A stretch of DNA of 64,000 bases, taken from the NCBI GenBank assembly GCA_009733715.1, contig WMKJ01000016.1, forward strand, positions 1-64,000. Direction: 5' to 3'. This DNA comes from Herpomyces periplanetae (taxonomy: Eukaryota > Ascomycota > Laboulbeniomycetes > Herpomycetales > Herpomycetaceae). A program made the translations under genes and the position numbers. This document shows positions 22,041-32,787 of this stretch, one piece after another. How positions within the stretch are numbered: position 1 is the first letter of the stretch; each line of letters starts with the position of its first letter. Below the pieces are notes generated by a model. The model did not search any database. It saw nothing but the letters and a program-made list of their open reading frames with translations, and was not told the DNA's origin.

Positions 22041-24089
22041 TCACGCTTGCTTTAATACGTTATTCGCCCAAGATGACCATGCCGCATGCGATTCACGCAT
22101 AAATGATTCATACGCTGAGCGTATATTGTCTCCGAAAGTGCGTGACCGCGCCATGTAACCCGCTACATTTCGCGATAAAACTTTCTCCAAAATCGCATTA
22201 GTACCAGCTAGTTTGATAATCATCTCCCTTAGATTTTTCAACCTAATTATTGTTTGATCAAGCTCAATCTGTGTACCTTTGCCAGCTATAATGGATGCTT
22301 CCTCACTACCCAAATAATCGGTAAGTTTAGTTGCTTCATCATTGCACAATTCCAAAGCGATTTCCGTACGAGCACGCATCAATTCTTCTTCACTAAACAC
22401 TTCTCGACAACGACCTTCGCTAACACCGTGGGCATCAATGATAATTAATTCCATGGCTTCCTTCACAATCATCCGTTCCCGTTCATCCTCCACTCGTACA
22501 GCCTTTCGCCTCAATTCTGCTACGTCCAACTTACTTGGTCTCGGTAGCCCTCGTTTAACCACTTGGGTAACCCAGTTATACTGAGGCTTTGCAAAAACAA
22601 CTTCAGCAGTTTCAGTGCCTTTGCCAGGCTCATCTCGGTCAGGCTCAACAGCAGGTTGTTCTACTTCCCATTCCACTGTCTTGGGTTCGGGTAACCGCGC
22701 AAATTTATCGGATAAAATTTGCTTTTTCCAGGCTTCACGATTTTTTATATCTTGTCGTGACATCCCTGGTGTATTTAACCCACTCTCTCTATTCAATCGT
22801 AAACTGTCGCGCGGTGTGGCTCCGCCATCAATCCATTCTCCACCAGAGCGGCGTAGAGGTGTAGCCATTGGATTTATAGTTACCATGCTTTGACGAGATT
22901 TACCCTCATACAAGGGAGTATTTTCACCTCCAAGTAAGCTTGATTCAGTATCTGTCAGGGCACGAGCATTTCGTATCTCATTGATAATTCTATCTTCATC
23001 ACGGGATACTCGTGGAGTGCGAATAAGTGCGGCATTCCCACCGTTCTCCATCATTCCATATTGAAAGGCTTTATTACTTGAAAGGCCCAACTTAACTATA
23101 TCTTCCAATTCAGAGTCGCTCACCTGAGGCGCAGAAAGGACAAGAGGTCGCCGCCTTTTATTTTGTTCCTCTTCACGCATTTGCTGGACTTTTGCAGCCT
23201 GTGCCGCTGCCGAAAAAGATGCGCTTTGACTAGGATTTTTGTCATCTTTTCGTCGTTTACGCTCGTCACCAGTTTCGACATCACCAGCGCCATCCACTTT
23301 ACGCTTACTTGATAAATGTTGTTTGCGCGGATCGAATGCAGCTTTAATTCGTTCATTACGCTCTTGCTCTTCACGCGTATCATAGAACCCTTCGGCGGGT
23401 TTTTTTTCAAATGGTATATCTGCATTATAATCCATTTGACCTTTTTTGCGAGTTGTAATTTTAATATTAATGCCGGCATACTTCAATTCACGACGTTTTT
23501 GTAAGTTTACCATGCGACGCGATTCTTCTAATTGTCGCTCGCGGGCTTTTCGTTTAGCTTTCTTTCCTTGAGTGTTTGCTAAACGTGCCCGTGCTTCGCT
23601 TAACATCTCCTTTTCATCTTCGTCCATGTCAACTGTATCCGGCTTAGCGGGCTTTGACTCAGGGTCCGGATCTTGTTCACCCGGTCGTAATCTACGTATA
23701 CTATTTGCTGTGGGAGGTGCACTCTCACCACCAGCCGGACCCGTAAATCCAAGTTCGGCATTTTCTCGTGCTTCAGCTTCGTTTAACAAACGTTGATATC
23801 GCTCTAAACACTGAGTTGCTGTGCGTCCGACAATTGGTGCTATGGTGCGCCATTGTGTCGGCATTAATTTTGCTAAATGAAGTAATTTTTCATCTTCATC
23901 TTTTGACCATTCTGTCTTACGAATGGATGGATCTAACCATTGTTGCCAACGAGCTTTGCATTGTTTAGGATTTTTACGGGCGAGTAAAGAAGAAACTCGT
24001 GCCCACTGGTTCAACCCGTACTTTGACACTGAAGCTTTTAAAATTTCATCCTCTAAATTAGTCCAGACACCACCTTTAGCTCCAGGCAT
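22041..24089 (-). CDS. CEF1: Pre-mRNA splicing factor Cef1/Cdc5 (NineTeen complex)
   Basis: The protein is 682 residues from the ATG at 24089 (MPGAKGGVWTNLEDEIL). The frame continues upstream, but that part has no resemblance to the family, whose members begin just before KGGxW. Two Myb/SANT repeats occupy about residues 6-55 and 58-106, including the conserved stretches NPKQCKARWQQWLDPSI and RTATQCLERYQRLL. A charged Lys/Glu/Arg-rich region and a WEVE...NWV region follow, typical of Cdc5. The C-terminal part is helical and would bind Prp19 partners. It acts in the nucleus in spliceosome activation. Fission yeast Cdc5 is 757 residues, so this copy is slightly short but looks complete. Confidence 0.93.
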   Translation of the reverse strand: MPGAKGGVWTNLEDEILKASVSKYGLNQWARVSSLLARKNPKQCKARWQQWLDPSIRKTEWSKDEDEKLLHLAKLMPTQWRTIAPIVGRTATQCLERYQRLLNEAEARENAELGFTGPAGGESAPPTANSIRRLRPGEQDPDPESKPAKPDTVDMDEDEKEMLSEARARLANTQGKKAKRKARERQLEESRRMVNLQKRRELKYAGINIKITTRKKGQMDYNADIPFEKKPAEGFYDTREEQERNERIKAAFDPRKQHLSSKRKVDGAGDVETGDERKRRKDDKNPSQSASFSAAAQAAKVQQMREEEQNKRRRPLVLSAPQVSDSELEDIVKLGLSSNKAFQYGMMENGGNAALIRTPRVSRDEDRIINEIRNARALTDTESSLLGGENTPLYEGKSRQSMVTINPMATPLRRSGGEWIDGGATPRDSLRLNRESGLNTPGMSRQDIKNREAWKKQILSDKFARLPEPKTVEWEVEQPAVEPDRDEPGKGTETAEVVFAKPQYNWVTQVVKRGLPRPSKLDVAELRRKAVRVEDERERMIVKEAMELIIIDAHGVSEGRCREVFSEEELMRARTEIALELCNDEATKLTDYLGSEEASIIAGKGTQIELDQTIIRLKNLREMIIKLAGTNAILEKVLSRNVAGYMARSRTFGDNIRSAYESFMRESHAAWSSWANNVLKQA

Positions 24090-24668
24090 TGCAAAAGATA
24101 ATCTGAAAAAATTATAGGCAAAACACCAGATTAAACTACACTTTTGGCGCACCACACTTCCTGATATGATGAAAGGGTGTGTGAGCAAAAACTAAGCTTT
24201 TAATAAAAAAACGATTCACATTTGCGCACATACATGCGTATATTTAAATACAACTATTTAATTATTACCACCATGAACAATCTGCAATAAAATTCCAAAC
24301 AAGATAGATTAAAAAGTTAATTAACAACTTAAACCCCTTGTAAAACGCGTCCGAACAGAAAGTTTTCCGGGGAAAATCCTTTGATTATATAATCAGATGG
24401 GGATTCAGCGGCCAGCAAAGGAGAAATGGAGAAAAGAAATTGATAAGTTTGATGGAAAAAGTAGGATATCAAGGTCATGCAGATGCAGTTGGCTAGATAT
24501 ATGAGAGAAGAGGAAGAAAATTAAAAAAAACGAACAAAGGTTGTGCACGCAAAAGTTATATCCTGAAGAAGGAAATGCCACAAAAGGGTTAAAGAAAAAA
24601 AAGAGAAAAGATGAATTAAAGACACTGAATGCCACAGACCTATACACTAACTAGTTTGCACATCATTA
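24090..24668. other. Intergenic region between CEF1 start and Sds3-like stop
   Basis: A 579-bp AT-rich region. It contains the CEF1 promoter and the 3' end of the Sds3-like gene. A Phe/Ser-rich open frame on the minus strand is low-complexity and not credible. Confidence 0.6.
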
Positions 24669-26482
24669 TCATCTTCCACGACGACTGGCCCGACTAGCTT
24701 GACGTTTAACGGTGCTTGGGGCTCGAGTGGTACCTGGACTACGATCGCGCTGAGAACGGTTTGCAGAGCCTTGAGTTTGATTGTGCGCTGCTACTTCTGA
24801 ATCGACCAAATTGGAACTTGAAGCTGTTGTTGTAGAAAGGGCAGCGGTAGTAGTTGTTGTCGTAGTCGCATTTGTATTCGTTGCTGCAATTGACTTGTCA
24901 CAAGAATGATCCGTGGGTCCAGGTTGAGCAGACGTACCAGATTCCGACTCCTCCATTTCTAAGCATGGAAACAAATATTCATGAGAACGCTGAGGTCCAA
25001 TAGCCGATTCAAGAAGTCGAGTAATCATTTCATCATCAACTTTATCCTCTTGACTTAAAAATTGTAAATCTTGCTCTATTTCATCCTGGGTTAACCCAGA
25101 CGGTGTTGGAGCTGATCCTGGTTTACCACCATTGCTAATCGGTAAGAATTTTGGTATGGGATACACGTAAATCCCGCGATCAACTACTGAAGGTATAGTA
25201 TTAACCCCATTTCTAGTACAACTTCTCGTAGTTGAACGATTAGTAGATTGACGATTTGTCGTATCAATATCCATCATTTCTGGAAGTATAGCTGAATCAT
25301 TCTCATCTGCATCATTTCGAGCTACAAATGAAATTGAATCAAGATCTATTCCATCGCTTCCTGATTTGTCTACTTTACCGTTAGTTTTAGCTGTAGAGTC
25401 ATTGGAAGATTGTTGCTGTTGAAGTTTAATCAAAAAATCACTTGCAGCTAGTGCCGCCCGATTCATGGTCAATGCAAGTTCTCGTTCCGTAAATAATCGA
25501 TTAATCGAGTAAGCGGGCGCATCATATTGTGAATAGAGCATACGTTGTCTTGATTCTCGTATCGTACTACGACCGCCCGATTCCGTTGTACGTTTGTTTG
25601 ATGGTGGAGATGCAGATCCATCATCCAAGTTGGTGCGTCTTTTACGCTTGCTATCTGAGGATACATTGGACACACTGGGTAAATCATCATCCACACCACG
25701 TTGTCGCGTGTGCCTGGTCTTTCGGTAACTCTGGGCACCACCTGGACTTAAGGGTATCGTAACGCAATACTGATTGGGATGTAAAAGTAGAGCACTTGAA
25801 TCAGCTAAATCCAGCTGTTCCTTTTCACGTATCAAACGCTGTCGTTTGCTGACTAGTTGGGATACTAAACGTTCTCGTATTGTATTGCTTAGAATTTTGT
25901 GTTCCTTTTGCGCAAGTAAAACGTGAAAATTATGCCGACGATCGATTTCCTCCATCCGGTATTCATACTCTTGCTATATATACGTAGGCATGTAATGTTA
26001 ATTAACTTGGGATATTTGGATACAGATGAACTGAAGATTGAATTTTACATTCAGTAAAGTAAACTTACCGCTAGCATTGCAAGAGCAGCATCCCGTTCTT
26101 CAAGTTTTTTGTTAACTTCCCACGCGAAGGCTTCATACCAACGACCGACGTTGGCAATAAAATCATTTTCAACCGATGGATCTACGACGGTTTTTCCGCA
26201 TAATAAATCATCATAAATCATTTTAACGATGGACTCTTGATTATCATCCAAGGGTCCTTCGTAAGGGTTAGCAGCTAGAATTAGATTAATATCAACCTGA
26301 ATTGCTTTGGCTTGAGCTTCATAATGAGATCGTAAACTTGATTCAAACATGTTGACAAATTGGTTTGTCTTTTCCGCAAGCTGAATTCTACGCTTATCCC
26401 TCTTAAGGTTCTGCATCGATGGTGATGCCGACAGATGTCCTGTCGGCGTCACTGATGGCGATTGACTTGGATTACGAGACAT
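24669..26482 (-). CDS. Sds3-like histone deacetylase complex subunit (2 exons)
   Basis: Exon 1 is 26069-26482 and exon 2 is 24669-25973. The 95-nt intron runs GTAAGT to ATATAG and keeps frame, giving 572 residues. A long helical region continues across the junction: EERDAALAMLA joins QEYEYRMEEIDRRH, then Leu/Glu/Arg-rich sequence to KRQRLIREKEQLDLADSSAL. This coiled coil followed by LLLHPNQYCVTI and a KTRHTRQR patch resembles the Sds3-like subunit that I recall from filamentous ascomycetes. Sds3 holds together the Rpd3L deacetylase complex in the nucleus. A second conserved patch (YSINRLFTERELALTMNRAALAA) follows a disordered linker. The C-terminus is Ser/Thr-rich and ends in Arg-rich sequence. 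The family assignment is from memory of sequence character and is moderately sure. The ATG at 26482 is the first in frame. Confidence 0.65.
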
Positions 26483-27509
26483 GCAAATTATTTTATAAAT
26501 CCTCAAAAATATTCTTTTGAATTATAAGATCCTAAATATTTAATAGAAATTGTTAGTTTATCCTCATTCATAAAACCTAAATGATAACTTGCTCACATAC
26601 GTTCAATTTATTCTAAGCTATTTTGGTTCTTCCCTTTCAACCCGAACTATTGTCAGTCCGAACCATGTATTAAAAATGGTTAATTCTTCCCTAAAACCCT
26701 TTGAAAAAGGTTATTCCTAGCCTTTCAAACTTAATCTAATCAATACTACCTAAAATTGGTCATAAACCACGTTTGATAAATTTCTATCGCCTTCACTCAT
26801 TTTCAAAAATATTTTTGCTTCAAATCCTCCCATTCCCTTGTCCCAAATCTTTTCTCGATCTTGAAAACTCTTCCATCGGAAATTCATTCTTCCTTCACCG
26901 AGTATATCTTCTTGGATTACTAAGCCTCCTGTATCGGATCATTTTTAGTCCGAAAAACAATGCTAATTGGCTGGCATTACCCACTCGGATTGGTCACGTG
27001 TTTATTCTAGAATGTTATTTGAGATAAGATGGAGAATCGTATAGTGTCACTTGAAGACTTGACAAGGGTTGTAACCTATTAAATATGATACATTATACAT
27101 AAGAAATCTTCATATATCATCGTTAAAAACTTTATCCTTCTTACTTTTACCTTTGCTTTTTTGCTCACCTTCTTCTTTCCCTTCCCCATAAAACTAACTC
27201 CTCCATGCCACTTGCCATTTGACCAAATGTAGAAGTCACTTCCCGTCTCCTTAGTCCAACTTTCCCTCAACATTTCGATGCAACGTAGGGCTGAAACAAG
27301 CCGATCCTGCCTAGTTTGTCGGCTCAATTTCCCAAAATGTTTCATAGTTCCTATGCGCTTACTTTGTTTACCAACTATATAACTTGAAAGTTTGTTCATT
27401 TAATAATTTTTTCTATACAGATTTTCTAGTATAAATTAATGTCTACTTATACATTTTCCCCCCAAAATTTAAATTGTTAAAATTCGTATATCATACCTTT
27501 CAAAGTACA
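26483..27509. other. Divergent promoter region Sds3-like / SDR
   Basis: A 1.0-kb AT-rich region between two divergently read genes. Two short open frames exist (near 26773-27027 plus and 27079-27399 minus), but neither carries a recognisable domain. Confidence 0.6.
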
Positions 27510-28848
27510 ATGTCACTTTCTACCTCAAGTACCATCACACCCTCTACTCCATCACCTCATTGGTCGGATGATTTCAACCTTGATGTATTACTTAGTACTC
27601 TTTTCAGTTCGCTTTTTCATCCATTTCCCGCCTGGCTTATATCTCTGACTTTAGCTTCAACTAATACTCCTTTATCTTCCACCCGCTTCACATTTTCTAT
27701 ACTCTATGCTTTCGTCATTTCATTTATTCACTTCATTTACCCTCGTGACCCGCCTCTTACAACTCTTTTAAAAAATCGTACAAATTTTCCTCCTATCGTT
27801 ATAACTGGAGGTTCATCTGGTTTGGGTCTATGTCTTGTTCAACTATTCGCTCAACATGGTTTTCCCGTTGCTATAATTGATAAAAATCCTCCCCCTGCTG
27901 AATCTTTATCTATCAAGTCAATTGCGTACTTCCCTTGTGATATTCATAACTCCTCAACTCTTCAATCAACTGTCACGTTAATTCGTCAAAAGGTATTTTC
28001 ATATTTATATATTCAATCGGGGAATCCCCATACCATCCAATGTCAACGTTCAGTTTAATTAAACTTTTCGTGTATAGCTCGGTCACCCTGCCGTCTTAAT
28101 CAATAATGCTGCTGTCATTACAGCCAAACCTCTTGCTAATACTACTATTGAACAAATTTCCCAGTAAACTCTTCTTGAAAACTTTCTTCTTCCATTCCTC
28201 ACTAACCATTGTCTTCTCAGATCTATTGGCACAAATCTCCTAGCTCCTTTTTACCTCATTAACCTTTTCATGCCCGATATACTCTCCCATGGCTTCGGTT
28301 CCATAGTAAACATCTCTAGCGTTCTAGCTTATACCGGCTGTGCGAACCTTTGTAAGATTCACTTCCAACCCTATCATTTTCCGTTCTATTCTAACTCTAT
28401 GTTGTTTTCACTTTCTGAAGCCGATTATACCGCTGCTAAAGCTGGCCTTATAGCCCTCAATTCCTCTCTTGCCGCTGAACTATCAAATTCCCTTGATCCC
28501 AATGCCCGAAATATTCATCTTATCCTGTGTATCCCCGGCCAACTAGCTACACCTCTCTTCGCTCATGTCACCCCCAAATTCCGCTTCATTGCTCCTGTAC
28601 TCTCTCCCCAGGTGTTAGCACTGAGAATATTCACAAAGGTCCTACTTTCCCTACCCTCCAATCCATCATCCTCCACTACCTCCCCACGTTATACCCCGAT
28701 GACATTAATCCGTGCTCCCTTTTACGCTCATTTCATACCCTTCATCACACTTCTTCCCAGTTCCTTTCAAGAGTTCCTTCGCAAGCTCGCCCATATTGAT
28801 CATTCCATGATTCAAGCTTCATCTCCCCCACCATCTACTCAAAATTAA
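27510..28848 (+). CDS. Membrane-associated short-chain dehydrogenase/reductase (4 exons)
   Basis: Inferred exons 27510-27992, 28078-28163, 28221-28351 and 28421-28848 total 375 residues. The three introns (85, 57, 69 nt) have GTATTT/GTAAAC/GTAAGA donors and TAG/CAG/AAG acceptors. The N-terminus has a hydrophobic, probably membrane-bound region (about 20-75). The Rossmann nucleotide loop TGGSSGLG is near 98, the NNAA motif near 170, and the catalytic Ser in NISSV. The active-site YTAAK (Tyr ~236, Lys ~240) becomes adjacent to ANLS only after intron 3 is removed. Layout with an N-terminal anchor fits the RDH10/SDR16C-like lipid or retinol-type dehydrogenases of fungi. The substrate is unknown. 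NAD(P) specificity cannot be read with certainty. Confidence 0.82.
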
Positions 28849-28942
28849 CATGCTCTAGCCACGCATTATCATAAATGTACTTCCCCGTTAACCATCCATG
28901 TTGGTCAAGTTCAATATTTCATTTGATACACTTGTTCCTCTA

Positions 28943-31243
28943 TCAATCTGAATCAACTTCCAACTCAGTATCATTGTTTTTCATGCTACCTCCTCCAACT
29001 TTCGCTTGGCCCGCTTTAAGCCAACTTTCTTTACCCTCAGGCCACCAGACTCTGCGCTCCGGGCCACCCATGCCAATTTCACTGTCGCTCAACGGCTCTC
29101 CCCCATCTACTGGCCCTATTACTTCACCTTTGCGTGTAATTCGGTTCCGATCCACTTGAACAAATGGTATCACTTCTCTAAACAAATCATGACCTGGTAA
29201 CTCATACTTTCGCATCAGTTCAAATACCGCCTGCTCTTTATCTTTCGCTTCAATCATTAAATCCATGTCAGGCTTACACGGCGGAAGTTTTTCCACTCGG
29301 GAAGAATGCTTACGGCGCTGTGCCCGTGTAATCGTTCCCGGTCTAGATTCCGAATAGTGCATTTTCTGCTTAATACCTTTTCGTGTCCATGTTTTCTCAA
29401 TTTGCTCCATAAAGGGTAAAACGTCTAAACTACCCTCCCGTAACGATTCATCATGTACAATATTATGATGATGCCAATCGAATACTAGCGGAATGTTTAA
29501 CTCCTCACAAATGGGAAGCAAATCATGAATAGACCAGCTAACATCATCATTTTCTAGTACAAGTCGCCGTTGCGCCCCTTTTGAAAGTCCCCGATAATTC
29601 TTTCGAAACCGGTCCAATGTAGCTTTACGATCTCCAAATACCCCTCCCATGTGTAGTATCATCACTGCATCTCGATCTTGTTGATCTGGGAGACACAATA
29701 AATCCAATAATTGGTTATGATACTCCAAATCTCTAATGCTCATTTTAACTACATGCTCCCTTGGGGACCCTAACTGCGTATACTGCCCCGGATGCATTGT
29801 CACACGATGATTATACTTGGTGATAACAGCTCCCAATTCCCGTAATACTTTATTTGCACAATCTTTAAGGTCGTAACCGTGTTCCGGATGTGATGCAAAT
29901 GGAAACATATCGCTACTTAAGCGCATAAACTTGATACCGTACTTTTCATTCCATTCAATCAGCTTTATACAGTCTCGCGCATTTTGTATTCCTATATTTT
30001 GCACCCACCGTTTTCCAAGTTCCACCAACCCCGCTGCATGAAGGTTTGGTCGATTGTTAATCTTATGCTCAGGTTGTTCAGGATACATTAAGGGATGTCG
30101 ATGTTCAATTAGAGACGAAATCCGACACGTTCGTGAACAAAATACCGGTGGTCGTGTCATCCTCAAATATGTGTTGATACATGCATAACCTAACCGCCCA
30201 CTCCACGGTAGTGGCAGGTAGTCACTATCGTACACTGGTGGTCTTGCTTCCGCAGCCGCCAAAATTTCGTCCGCTGTAGCGGGCGGTTTGGGCCCTTGTT
30301 TGGCTTGCTTCTTAGAATCAATATTTTTAACTGATTTCCCGCACTTTTCCCTTGCATGTCTTCTACCACCTTTTGCTTTACTTATCTCGTACTCCGACTC
30401 TGATTCAATTTCTGTATCACTGCCTTCATCACTATCATCACTCAATTCTTTATGTCGAATCGATTTTGTTAATTGTTTTGCATTCCTTCCTGCGACTCTC
30501 GATTTCATATCACTATCAGATGCTTTAATGCCGTCATAGTAATCGCCTCTATCTTTTTTGGTTCCACTAACCACACTACTCGATGAAATTTCCGATTTAG
30601 TACTTGTCATATTTGACGTTTGCTCATCTTTTTTACCAACAATCCCCTTATCAGACTGCTTTACTTTACCAGAATTTTTGTTCGTCCGGAAATCATTTCT
30701 CCCTATACCTAAATTCGTAATTCTACGTTTCACGGAGGATATATCTGACACCGGCAGTTGTTCCACCGCTGATGTTTCGTTGACTTGGTTAATCTTGCGC
30801 TTTAATGTCCTACGATTAATTTCACTTGAACATCTTATAGATGAGGCGGCCAAATCTTTCGGTTCGTTTGTACTTTTGATCGGCCCAGTCTTCACCTGTG
30901 CATGCTTATCTGTTAATAGAGTGGAACTGATTCGACTTGATGATCTTAATTTGCGCTCGGACTTCTTTTGGCTTTTCAAATCTTCAATAACTTTCGACTG
31001 AATAGTCGCGTCATCCGCTTTTCGCTTGGATTGTCGTGCCGACATAACATTATATCTTTCAACCTTGGATATGCACCCTTTGCTGAAAAGGCTATGCCTA
31101 AACAAATACCGAATTATTTTTAAGGATTGCACTGAACTAGCGCAGCTTTCAATCAAGCATTTATGCCAAATGATGCCGTTAGGCGAAACGCGTAGAAATA
31201 TTAATGTTTTTCTCGCGGCAATATTTGCCGCACTCAATTTCAT
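28943..31243 (-). CDS. UVE1: UV damage endonuclease UVDE/Uve1
   Basis: The frame has 766 residues and no intron. The catalytic TIM-barrel domain occupies about residues 345-720: LGYACINTYLR, FCSRTCR, RFMRLSSDMFPFASHPE-like (here KFMRLSSDMFPFASHPE), TMHPGQYTQLGSP, ILHMGGVFGD, LENDDVSW and FDWHHHN carry the metal ligands (His, Glu, Asp). The enzyme nicks DNA 5' of UV photoproducts and abasic sites, starting an excision route independent of NER. The ~340-residue N-terminal part is Ser/Lys-rich and disordered. The first Met opens a basic hydrophobic leader (MKLSAANIAARKTLIFLRVS). A second in-frame Met at 31045 (residue 67) begins a Lys/Arg-rich stretch. Fission yeast Uve1 works in nucleus and mitochondrion. 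Confidence 0.95.
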   Translation of the reverse strand: MKLSAANIAARKTLIFLRVSPNGIIWHKCLIESCASSVQSLKIIRYLFRHSLFSKGCISKVERYNVMSARQSKRKADDATIQSKVIEDLKSQKKSERKLRSSSRISSTLLTDKHAQVKTGPIKSTNEPKDLAASSIRCSSEINRRTLKRKINQVNETSAVEQLPVSDISSVKRRITNLGIGRNDFRTNKNSGKVKQSDKGIVGKKDEQTSNMTSTKSEISSSSVVSGTKKDRGDYYDGIKASDSDMKSRVAGRNAKQLTKSIRHKELSDDSDEGSDTEIESESEYEISKAKGGRRHAREKCGKSVKNIDSKKQAKQGPKPPATADEILAAAEARPPVYDSDYLPLPWSGRLGYACINTYLRMTRPPVFCSRTCRISSLIEHRHPLMYPEQPEHKINNRPNLHAAGLVELGKRWVQNIGIQNARDCIKLIEWNEKYGIKFMRLSSDMFPFASHPEHGYDLKDCANKVLRELGAVITKYNHRVTMHPGQYTQLGSPREHVVKMSIRDLEYHNQLLDLLCLPDQQDRDAVMILHMGGVFGDRKATLDRFRKNYRGLSKGAQRRLVLENDDVSWSIHDLLPICEELNIPLVFDWHHHNIVHDESLREGSLDVLPFMEQIEKTWTRKGIKQKMHYSESRPGTITRAQRRKHSSRVEKLPPCKPDMDLMIEAKDKEQAVFELMRKYELPGHDLFREVIPFVQVDRNRITRKGEVIGPVDGGEPLSDSEIGMGGPERRVWWPEGKESWLKAGQAKVGGGSMKNNDTELEVDSD

Positions 31244-32067
31244 AGTACAATTATGAAATTTTCATGATCCTTTTGAGACAAACTCATCTTATCCCTCAGT
31301 CAGATTGACCATACAAAATTATGGTCACCTGATATACCGTGTTAAATTCAGTTATGGTTCAAATTTTAGAGCTTAACGCTGACGGCAACGGCCCGGAGTA
31401 AACTTGAATAAAAATAAGATGTTACACAACAATGAAAATCTGATTGGGTATGATGATCGAAAACATTAACTGGTATCATAATACATCATGTTGAAATAAG
31501 CGGTGAAAAGTTTGTTTAAAAGAATTACCATGGCTTCACAGCACAAATGCTGAATTTAAAATCTAAGACTTTTACACTGTAAATGGATGCTTCTATGTAG
31601 CAGCTTGCTAATTGATTAAGTTTGGTTTGCAGGCACACCCGGTATATTCATGCCAATGATATCACATGTTTTGGACGATGATAAAGTTACATTTTTTCTT
31701 TTATGATCAGCCAAGTAAACTCAAGAGAAATTGAATTCCCTCGAATTAATCAATCCAGTTAAATTTCAAGTGAATGGCCTAGTCCGAATAAACATTGCGA
31801 TAATTAATTGTATAATATATATAGTTTATACGATTTACGAAATCTAGCTGAACGTAATCGTAAAAACGATAAATTTGTATGGAATCTTGGAGTGAGCACG
31901 GAGAGCTGCATTCTTGATAGCTAATTATAAATGAGCGGATATTAAATATTTATGAGTTGAAAAGGATTTCTTGTCACGCGAAATGTCAAGAGTAGACTAA
32001 TGAATGCATAGATCAACTCAATTAACTGTTAATTGGGGATGTTGACTATAAAACTAAAATACACTTA
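31244..32067. other. Intergenic region upstream of UVE1
   Basis: An 824-bp AT-rich stretch with no open frame of note. It holds the UVE1 promoter and the SDHAF3 3' UTR. Confidence 0.6.
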
Positions 32068-32526
32068 TCAACGGTCTAATGATGGCTTGATTCGGTTGGG
32101 GCGTAATGCGCAAGCAATTTCGTTTACTTTAGAAATTTGGTCATCACTCATTTTTGAAAATTCTTCTTGCTCTAATGAATAAGAATGCCAGGTCTTAGAC
32201 TGAAGAACTTGTAAATAACCTTGCCATTCTCTTAAGAACCGGGTCTAGGGTGCAATTAGTATAGCGGTCAATAAATGGTTACTTTGTGATAAAATTATCC
32301 AAATCAATATAATTTCTATAAATGGAACAGAACAGGTAAAACTTACAATTACCTCAGGATCTTCGACATCACGATGATCCCGAAATTCCTTCTTAACATA
32401 TTCATTGCCAACAAAACACATTTCAGGATTTAACAACATTCTATTAGCCCGAAGTATTCTTCGATATAGTACCAACGGGGGCAATAATCGCCCGGTCTCC
32501 AACTTATTCACTAAACTTCGTGACAT
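32068..32526 (-). CDS. SDH7: Succinate dehydrogenase assembly factor SDHAF3/Acn9 (2 exons)
   Basis: Exon 1 is 32347-32526 and exon 2 is 32068-32244, giving 118 residues (human SDHAF3: 125). The 102-nt intron runs GTAAGT to CCCTAG in phase 0. Exon 1 has the LYR motif (LPPLVLYRRILRAN) and NEYVKKEFRDHRDVEDPE, both typical of SDHAF3. Exon 2 opens with TRFLREWQGYLQ, matching human RFLQEWEVYA, and has the SDDQISKVNE helix. SDHAF3 is a mitochondrial matrix factor that helps insert Fe-S clusters into the Sdh2 subunit. The ATG at 32526 is the first in-frame ATG. It is divergent from MTQ2, with 261 bp between starts; one CACGTG lies in that gap at 32656-32661. Confidence 0.9.
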
Positions 32527-32787
32527 CAAATTTATGCGCTCCAACAATCTCTGCTAATGAAGCAATTATAAATTATACCCTGATAATTAACGCCTTGCCC
32601 AAAGTTTTTCTAAACTAAAATGATCCAAACGCGAAAAACCAAATTTCCCTGTCCACCACGTGATCTTGAGGGTGCTCCGTGTCAGATGACTGGATTGTAG
32701 CTGAAGAAGGTACCACTGAAGCAGTTACCAAACGAGTTTTGAAGTGGGCAGGAGCAAGTGAAATGGTGAGATGAGCTCTTTCCAATC

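Noticed and set aside
27079-27399. Minus-strand 106-residue frame between divergent genes
   Set aside because: No domain, Lys-rich low complexity, and it overlaps a promoter region.
28138-28170. Apparent stop in the SDR gene suggesting a pseudogene
   Set aside because: A GTAAAC...CTCAG intron of 57 nt removes it and restores EQISQSIGTNLLAPFYL.
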